A stretch of 64,000 nt of DNA from Eremococcus coleocola DSM 15696. GTDB lineage: Bacteria > Bacillota > Bacilli > Lactobacillales > Aerococcaceae. The notes below the pieces were generated by a model. That model worked only from the letters and a program-made list of their open reading frames with translations. It had not been told where the DNA came from and made no database searches. Each line of letters starts with the position of its first letter. The first letter of the stretch is position 1. Both the position numbers and the translations under genes were made by a program. The DNA lies in assembly GCF_000428865.1 (NCBI RefSeq), contig NZ_AUAT01000013.1, positions 1 through 64,000 of the forward strand, written 5' to 3'. Shown here piece after piece: positions 59,975 to 64,000 of this stretch.

Positions 59975-60044
59975 ATTATCCTCCTTAAGCAATATAATAT
60001 ATTTACGTTTTAATGTTTCAGTTAGTAGATATTAAACATATACT

Positions 60045-60072
60045 CACTCCAGTGTGGAGTGGGGTGTTTTTT
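60045..60072 (+). terminator. Plus-strand terminator-like hairpin, copy 2
   Basis: cactcca (60045-60051) pairs with tggagtg (60055-60061), followed by gggtgttttttatt. Oriented against the surrounding genes. Confidence 0.55.
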
Positions 60073-60127
60073 ATTAATCGCTAATGACTCTAACGCTCGC
60101 TTGCTCAGAAAATTGGGTTTATTGTTT

Positions 60128-60568
60128 TTACTTGGTGTTAATTTCTCTACGGTTTTTTAGTACCAAAGAACCGAAAAATCTATAGAGAGGTAGAATATCT
60201 GCTTTTTTAGGAAATTCAAACTTTATACTTTCAAAAGTTTCGTGTCGTGTTGATCTGTTTACGTTTGTTAGGTATGTAATTGTAATTTCACTATCATCAA
60301 AACCAGCCCCCGCAGTTTCCATTTCAACATCAATAATATGCGAAAGATAAATAGATTTGAATGATGTTTTCTTTCCTGTTGTTCCTTGTCTATCAACGAA
60401 AATAATACGTACATCAGTAAAGATGATAGAGTCTCTGATTAAGGTATAACCCGTTTCGATTTTTTCACCGTCAAACAAGTAAGGTCCGTATTCTAAATTT
60501 AGCTTTTCAGCAGAAACCTCACTTAAGTTTCCAAGTACACCTTGTTTTATATTATCAAAGAGTCCCAT
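60128..60568 (-). CDS. PH-domain-like protein of the lysogeny module
   Basis: 146 residues from MGLFDNIKQGVLG, with GGAGGAATTACAAA upstream. The core (about 25-125) has the bacterial PH-like pattern: EKIETGYTLIRDSIIFTDVR, then IIFVDRQGTTGKKTSFKSIY, and a final helix. It has no membrane segment. Genes of this type often lie between repressor and integrase in temperate phages of Lactobacillales, and a role in the lysogen (for example superinfection exclusion) is possible but unproven. Confidence 0.7.
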   Translation of the reverse strand: MGLFDNIKQGVLGNLSEVSAEKLNLEYGPYLFDGEKIETGYTLIRDSIIFTDVRIIFVDRQGTTGKKTSFKSIYLSHIIDVEMETAGAGFDDSEITITYLTNVNRSTRHETFESIKFEFPKKADILPLYRFFGSLVLKNRREINTK

Positions 60569-60587
60569 TTTGTAATTCCTCCTTCTT

Positions 60588-61259
60588 CTACAATTCATTC
60601 ACTACTTTAATTGCCTTGCCAATAATTCTGGCAGGGTTTTCTTTATTTACAAGATAAGGTGCATATTCTTCATTAATCGCCTCTAAAAGAATAGTGTCAC
60701 CTAACTTTCTGACCTTCTTTAACGTTGCCTCCGTATCTCCGTTAACTAATACGGCGGCTATCTCTCCGTTTTCCACCTCCTCTTGCTTGCGGATTAATAC
60801 CAAGGCATCTTCCTTAATGGTAGGCTCCATGCTATTGCCTTGAGCTTTCAAAAAGAATAGATTACCGCTTGGCAATAATTCCACAGGGAAGGGGATAGTA
60901 TCAGATATATTCTCTTGAGCAAGTATGGGGTCTCCACAAGCGATCGTTCCGACAACTGGGATGTTACGGGTTTGTTTGATTTCTATGATGTTGGAAATGG
61001 TGGTATCATTTTTATATTTCGGAACATTAAATCCCATTAGCCAAGGTTCATTGACTCCTAACGCTTTTGCTAATATAAACAATCTTTCTTGATTAGGCTC
61101 AACTTTGTCATTTACATATTGAGATAAATCGTTTTTAGCTATCCTTACATTATATTCTGCTTGAAGTGGAGCTGTTTTGTTTAAAATATCAACTTGCTTC
61201 AAATTGTTTTCATTCATAATTTGTCTTAATCTAGCACCGACAGTTACCTTGTCTTCCAC
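60588..61259 (-). CDS. CI-like repressor with S24 (LexA-type) peptidase domain
   Basis: 223 residues. N-terminal XRE helix-turn-helix (about 8-72: LRQIMNENNLKQVDIL to LFILAKALG). Then a linker with the probable cleavage site in VGTIACGDP (Cys-Gly, as in UmuD), and the peptidase domain with Ser in KAQGNSMEP and Lys in DTEATLKKV. It should keep the prophage silent and cleave itself when RecA is activated. It is divergent from the Cro-like gene over a 174-bp operator region. Confidence 0.9.
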   Translation of the reverse strand: MEDKVTVGARLRQIMNENNLKQVDILNKTAPLQAEYNVRIAKNDLSQYVNDKVEPNQERLFILAKALGVNEPWLMGFNVPKYKNDTTISNIIEIKQTRNIPVVGTIACGDPILAQENISDTIPFPVELLPSGNLFFLKAQGNSMEPTIKEDALVLIRKQEEVENGEIAAVLVNGDTEATLKKVRKLGDTILLEAINEEYAPYLVNKENPARIIGKAIKVVNEL

Positions 61260-61309
61260 GTTTTTTTCACCTCATTCGCTATATCTGTAACCTTATTTTA
61301 TTTCATTAT

Positions 61310-61407
61310 GAACAAAAGTTCAATAAAAAAGTTCAATTTTTTTGAATAAAACAGTTGACTATTTTTTTGGGCGTGTTATCATATGTACAAGTTCAAAATA
61401 ATTGAAC
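61310..61407. promoter_or_regulatory. Prophage operator region between cI and cro
   Basis: Inverted repeats with the half-site GTTCAA: GTTCAAAATAATTGAAC (61391-61407), GTTCAATTTTTTTGAAT (61331-61347) and a GAAC/GTTC pair near 61310-61322. A promoter TTGACT (61355-61360), 16 bases, TATCAT (61377-61382) drives cro. A further copy is at 61644-61660. Confidence 0.75.
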
Positions 61408-61433
61408 AAAAATCTTAAGAAAGGAGAGGCGTT

Positions 61434-61643
61434 ATGTCATTTGATTTTTCTAAGTTATACGGAAAAATTAGGGAAGTTTACGGAACACAAGAAGCTTTTG
61501 CAAATGCTATGGGATTCTCGGAACGTACATTATCATTGAAATTAAACAATAAAGTATCTTGGAAAACAACAGAGGCTGGTAAAGCATGCGAATTGTTAGG
61601 TTTAGAATTGAATGAAATACCGGAATATTTTTTTAAAATTTAA
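61434..61643 (+). CDS. Cro-like protein (DUF739 type)
   Basis: 69 residues: SKLYGKIREVYGTQEAFANA, MGFSERTLSLKLNNKVSWKT and a C-terminal LNEIPEYFFKI, typical of DUF739 phage Cro-like proteins with an XRE helix-turn-helix. First gene of the early operon. AAGAAAGGAGAGGCGTT precedes the start. A GTTCAA operator lies just after its stop. Confidence 0.85.
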   Translation: MSFDFSKLYGKIREVYGTQEAFANAMGFSERTLSLKLNNKVSWKTTEAGKACELLGLELNEIPEYFFKI

Positions 61644-61660
61644 GTTCAATTAAATTGAAC
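61644..61660. promoter_or_regulatory. Operator copy after cro
   Basis: GTTCAATTAAATTGAAC, a perfect 6-bp inverted repeat of the same half-site as the cI-cro operators, lies between cro and the Tad2-like gene. Confidence 0.65.
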
Positions 61661-61686
61661 AAACAACCTGGAAAGGAGTGAAAACG

Positions 61687-61905
61687 ATGAATATTGTAGA
61701 TGCCATTAAAAATTCCAATGGGAAACCTATTACCCGTCAAAATACAAACTATAGAGGAGTTCAAATTCTTCCTACTAATGACCGTGAATGTTGTTTAGTT
61801 TTTATAGACAAAATAAAAAAGGCTCCACGATGGAACCCTAATAGAGACGACCTCATCGCTAATGACTGGATAGTATTAGAGGAATGGAAAGGAGAATGCA
61901 AGTGA
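61687..61905 (+). CDS. Tad2-like (DUF2829) small phage protein
   Basis: 72 residues from MNIVDAIKNSNGK; GGAAAGGAG lies upstream. The N-terminal ITRQNTNYRG strand and the C-terminal RWNPNRDDLIANDWIVLE match DUF2829 (MW1434-like), the family of Thoeris anti-defence protein Tad2, which sequesters the cADPR-isomer signal of Thoeris. Many members have not been tested, so anti-defence activity is inference. The position right after cro gives early expression, as anti-defence genes need. Confidence 0.68.
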   Translation: MNIVDAIKNSNGKPITRQNTNYRGVQILPTNDRECCLVFIDKIKKAPRWNPNRDDLIANDWIVLEEWKGECK

Positions 61906-61953
61906 ATGAACTATCACTATCAAACAACCAACTAGAGAGGAGGGGTCTATTGA

Positions 61954-62127
61954 ATGGGCACAGTTAAGTATGAATTTATAGCAAAAAATGTTGAAGAAGC
62001 AATCGAATATGTCAAGGCAATTAAAGAAGCACATCATGGTTCAGATGACGTGCTAATAATAAATGCTTCTACTTTAAATATAAATTTACTTATTTCATTA
62101 TCAGAAAAAATTAATTCTCAGAATTAA
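61954..62127 (+). CDS. Small hypothetical phage protein (57 residues)
   Basis: Begins MGTVKYEFIAKNVEEAIEYV and has an alpha/beta look with KAIKEAHHGSDDVLIINAS in the middle. GAGGAGGGGTCTATTGA precedes the ATG. It overlaps the 3' end of the minus-strand gene by 17 bases. Unknown role. Confidence 0.6.
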   Translation: MGTVKYEFIAKNVEEAIEYVKAIKEAHHGSDDVLIINASTLNINLLISLSEKINSQN

Positions 62128-62425
62128 ATTCATCAGCTATGGCTTTAATATTTTTAAGGTCATTTATAGTTCTTTTTCCAGAAACTATATCATTAAAGAA
62201 ATTAAGTGCTACTTCATCTAGGGCAGATTGAGATTTGATTTCGGACTGTATTTTTAATCTTTCAATCTCAGATTCGTGTTGATATTTCATTTTTTCAATT
62301 TCGGATTTGCTTTGTTCCTTAAATAAATTTAGCTCAGATTTACTTTTATTTGTGGCTACTAAGTACGAAATAATCGCTGGTATACATGATGTTAATAATG
62401 TAGTGATTATTGTATTCCAATTCAT
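62111..62425 (-). CDS. Membrane-anchored coiled-coil protein, isolated on the minus strand
   Basis: 104 residues. One N-terminal membrane helix (about 5-23, TIITTLLTSCIPAIISYLVA) followed by a long charged coiled coil (FKEQSKSEIEKMKYQHESEI) and a short helical C-terminus. The start has GAGGGGGGTAAAATT upstream. It faces the early operon and has its own transcription, the pattern of a moron expressed in the lysogen. No known function. Confidence 0.65.
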   Translation of the reverse strand: MNWNTIITTLLTSCIPAIISYLVATNKSKSELNLFKEQSKSEIEKMKYQHESEIERLKIQSEIKSQSALDEVALNFFNDIVSGKRTINDLKNIKAIADEFNSEN

Positions 62426-62561
62426 AATTTTACCCCCCTCTCACAGAGAGAGTATATCACGAAAGGGGAATGTGCGTGACTATGATTGCAAAAAATTAAG
62501 GAAGATAATTTTGAATCGAAGCAGTTGTCACAGCTATAAAGAACCAAATAGGAGGACAAAC

Positions 62562-62723
62562 ATGAAACAAACAATAAAAACCCTCGCCCTGATCACTGCA
62601 GGATTGGTAGTCGGTGCAGCGATTGGACGAGGGAAGAAGGTAAAGCCGTCAGTCGATATCAACATTATGGATTTACCAGAGGTTAGAGATTTATTGAATT
62701 TGATTAAAAACCAAGTTTTTTAG
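62562..62723 (+). CDS. Small hypothetical phage protein with membrane helix (53 residues)
   Basis: Begins MKQTIKTLALITAGLVVGAA, a likely membrane segment (6-22), then a basic GRGKKVKPS and an acidic end. AATAGGAGGACAAAC gives a strong start. It overlaps the end of the next minus-strand gene by 20 bases. Confidence 0.6.
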   Translation: MKQTIKTLALITAGLVVGAAIGRGKKVKPSVDINIMDLPEVRDLLNLIKNQVF

Positions 62724-63024
62724 CAGTCCATAATTCAGAAGCTTTGGTTAACATATCTTTCCAATTAGAGAAAGTGGTGTGTTCGCTTACAAAATTATCT
62801 AAAGCCATATCATCAATTTGTTCTAGATTAGAAAAATCAAAAGAACTTCTATTTTCAAATTCATCAATTGTACTGAAATCGGTGTATTTTTGCATGAAAT
62901 TATTGGTAAATAATTCATCAAATGAAACTTCGTTTTTACCATTGATTTTACTAGCATTTTTTTCAAGTTCTTTAAATTGTTTTTCTAGCTTATCTAATCC
63001 CTTAACTTTAAAACCGTTACCCAT
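62704..63024 (-). CDS. Conserved phage accessory protein, isolated on the minus strand
   Basis: 106 residues. MGNGFKVKGLDKLEKQFKEL then SFDELFTNNFMQKYTDF, and the ending FSNWKDMLTKASELWTAKKLGF form a pattern I have seen in small proteins of Enterococcus, Listeria and Lactobacillus prophages. Function unknown. It has its own ribosome site (AGTGAGGTGAATTT) and runs against the early operon, as morons do. Confidence 0.65.
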   Translation of the reverse strand: MGNGFKVKGLDKLEKQFKELEKNASKINGKNEVSFDELFTNNFMQKYTDFSTIDEFENRSSFDFSNLEQIDDMALDNFVSEHTTFSNWKDMLTKASELWTAKKLGF

Positions 63025-63122
63025 AAATTCACCTCACTTTTTAGTTGAATTTCGAAACAGGAACACCAGTGGTTTTGATAATCCTTTATCGATATCGACA
63101 TTATATTATATTTTACTTAAAA

Positions 63123-63163
63123 ACACAACATATGGTTGTTCATAACTTTTAGACACAACATAT
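63123..63163. repeat. Direct repeat ACACAACATAT (two copies)
   Basis: Copies at 63123-63133 and 63153-63163, exactly 30 bases apart, within 60 bases upstream of the small regulator gene. Spacing of about three helix turns suggests a cooperative operator. Confidence 0.5.
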
Positions 63164-63182
63164 TGTATTAAGGGGTGGAAAT

Positions 63183-63380
63183 TTGAATAAAGAAAAATTA
63201 AAAGCATTAGTTGATCAGTCTGGAAAAACTATTAGACGAATACAGATTGAAGCTGGTCTTAATTCTGGTCAGCTATATCGAATACTAAGTGGAGTGAATA
63301 AAGATATTACCTTATCAACGGCATTCAAATTAGCTGATGCACTAGGTGTCGATGTGAATGAATTTAGAAAGGAGAATTGA
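63183..63380 (+). CDS. Small XRE-type helix-turn-helix regulator
   Basis: 65 residues starting at TTG. Helix-turn-helix: KTIRRIQIEAGLNSGQLYRI then LSGVNKDITLSTAFKLADAL. A typical phage early regulator. The ribosome site is GGGGTGGAAA. It could act at the two repeats upstream. Its TGA is followed closely by the next start. Confidence 0.75.
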   Translation: MNKEKLKALVDQSGKTIRRIQIEAGLNSGQLYRILSGVNKDITLSTAFKLADALGVDVNEFRKEN

Positions 63381-63382
63381 TT

Positions 63383-63607
63383 ATGGAAGTTACGAAAGTA
63401 CCGGCATGCTTAGCCAAGAATCTTCCGGAAGTAATTCCTGGGTTAACTAGAGGAACTGCTTATCGGTTAGTCAATGAGATGTACCAAGACCCAGTTTACT
63501 CACGGGGTGTAGCAAAACCAACTGAACGGATTACAATCGTAAACATTCAAGATTTTTTAGAGTTTATGAAAGTTTTGGAAGAAAGACGATTTAAGGAGGT
63601 GTATTAA
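63383..63607 (+). CDS. Excisionase-like or small DNA-binding phage protein
   Basis: 74 residues from the ATG after AAAGGAGAATTGATT. LPEVIPGLTRGTAYRLVNEM looks like a DNA-binding helix pair, and the end NIQDFLEFMKVLEERRF resembles the closing helix of excisionases. Assignment is tentative. Confidence 0.45.
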   Translation: MEVTKVPACLAKNLPEVIPGLTRGTAYRLVNEMYQDPVYSRGVAKPTERITIVNIQDFLEFMKVLEERRFKEVY

Positions 63608-63802
63608 ATGAATAAAAAAACTATCACAGTGACCGAGGACGAGCTGAACGAATGGGAAAAGCAAATTATCGCCGAGGTGGACGAAGAATGGCGCACCGGA
63701 AGAATGGACGAAGGTTTCTTGATGGGAACAGTTATTGGAATGGGATTATTTCCAATCTTATATTTAATCGTTTTAATCGCTCAAGATTATTTAAGCAAAT
63801 AA
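63608..63802 (+). CDS. Small phage protein with C-terminal membrane helix
   Basis: 64 residues. The acidic first half contains DELNEWEKQIIAEVDEEW; the second half is one membrane segment (about 38-60, GTVIGMGLFPILYLIVLIAQ). TTAAGGAGGTGTATTAA precedes the ATG. Unknown function. Confidence 0.65.
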   Translation: MNKKTITVTEDELNEWEKQIIAEVDEEWRTGRMDEGFLMGTVIGMGLFPILYLIVLIAQDYLSK

Positions 63803-63859
63803 AAAAAGCCCGCATGAGGGTGCGGACTTACGAATAATGATACAAGGAGATTATAACAC

Positions 63860-64000
63860 ATGAATGATAACGAAAAAAGACTAAATGAATTTGACCGTCA
63901 TATAAAACAAGATATAGACGAACCGAAAACAAGGTATGACCAGACTGATTGGTTAGAACATGATATCAAACCAGGTCAAAGACGTGAATATGCACTAACT
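63860..64000 (+). CDS. Hypothetical phage protein, partial (runs off the right edge)
   Basis: 47 codons visible, starting MNDNEKRLNEFDRHIKQDID and continuing past the window. Charged and without a recognised domain. AAGGAGATTATAACAC precedes the ATG. Confidence 0.55.
   Translation, partial: MNDNEKRLNEFDRHIKQDIDEPKTRYDQTDWLEHDIKPGQRREYALT

Larger units (their letters stand above)
58418..64000. mobile_element. Temperate prophage, left part (continues past the window)
   Basis: It begins with a tyrosine integrase next to rlmH, then a lysogeny module on the minus strand, a divergent operator region, Cro-like and early genes on the plus strand, and small regulators. Replication, structural and lysis genes lie beyond the right edge. 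The exact left boundary is not proven. Confidence 0.85.

Overview
The window is low-GC Firmicutes DNA, most likely Lactobacillales. I infer Aerococcaceae or a close relative from gene content and order (walRKHI, sufCDSUB, htrA, rlmH, strong AGGAGG ribosome sites, an L,D-transpeptidase with VanW-like repeats); no rRNA or other decisive marker is present. Most of it is chromosomal core. Two mobile elements interrupt the right half.

Layout. 1-5.0 kb: the 5' end of an IS1182-type transposase, a nitronate monooxygenase-like flavoenzyme, an unknown membrane protein, an oppF remnant and an MFS transporter. 5.0-7.2 kb: pyrFE behind a promoter and a leader that looks like a transcription attenuator, plus an ECF transporter S component. 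7.3-14.7 kb: yqeY, a peptidoglycan deacetylase, a Nudix enzyme, pgeF, a cysteine-free S14 gene with a Zur-like box, an HD hydrolase, efp, a GntR regulator, a LOG protein and a decayed S9 peptidase. 14.8-23 kb: lemA and the wall/lipid cluster ddl-murF-cshA-acpS-alr. 23-28.5 kb: a CBS/ACT protein, a CNNM/CorC-like protein, an O-methyltransferase, a frameshifted HAD gene and an L,D-transpeptidase. 28.6-38.8 kb: the WalRKHI two-component cluster, a DUF2207 protein lying between walI and walJ, walJ, a TIM-barrel protein and a secreted protein.

38.95-48.92 kb is a 9.97-kb satellite-like element inserted in the 3' end of sufB. It is bounded by a 26-bp direct repeat. It carries a tyrosine integrase and a phage-type repressor on one strand. 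On the other strand are a Cro-like protein, an excisionase-like protein, an SF3 helicase, a primase-polymerase, a sigma-like regulator and a TerS-like protein. No capsid, portal, tail or lysis gene is visible. This is the layout of a phage-inducible chromosomal island (PICI), and it is the best candidate here for something undescribed. Candidate integrase arm sites, a replication origin, a switch promoter region, an antisense RNA and a hairpin over the integrase ribosome site can all be read from the sequence.

48.9-58.4 kb: the sufCDSUB operon, htrA, a cluster of six DnaA-box-like sequences, an M20 amidohydrolase, a KtrA-like protein and rlmH. From about 58.4 kb to the right edge a temperate prophage begins just downstream of rlmH. 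Its lysogeny module (integrase, PH-domain protein, S24 repressor) is on the minus strand and its early genes are on the plus strand. The second early gene resembles the Tad2 family of Thoeris anti-defence proteins, and two isolated minus-strand genes look like morons. The prophage continues beyond the window.
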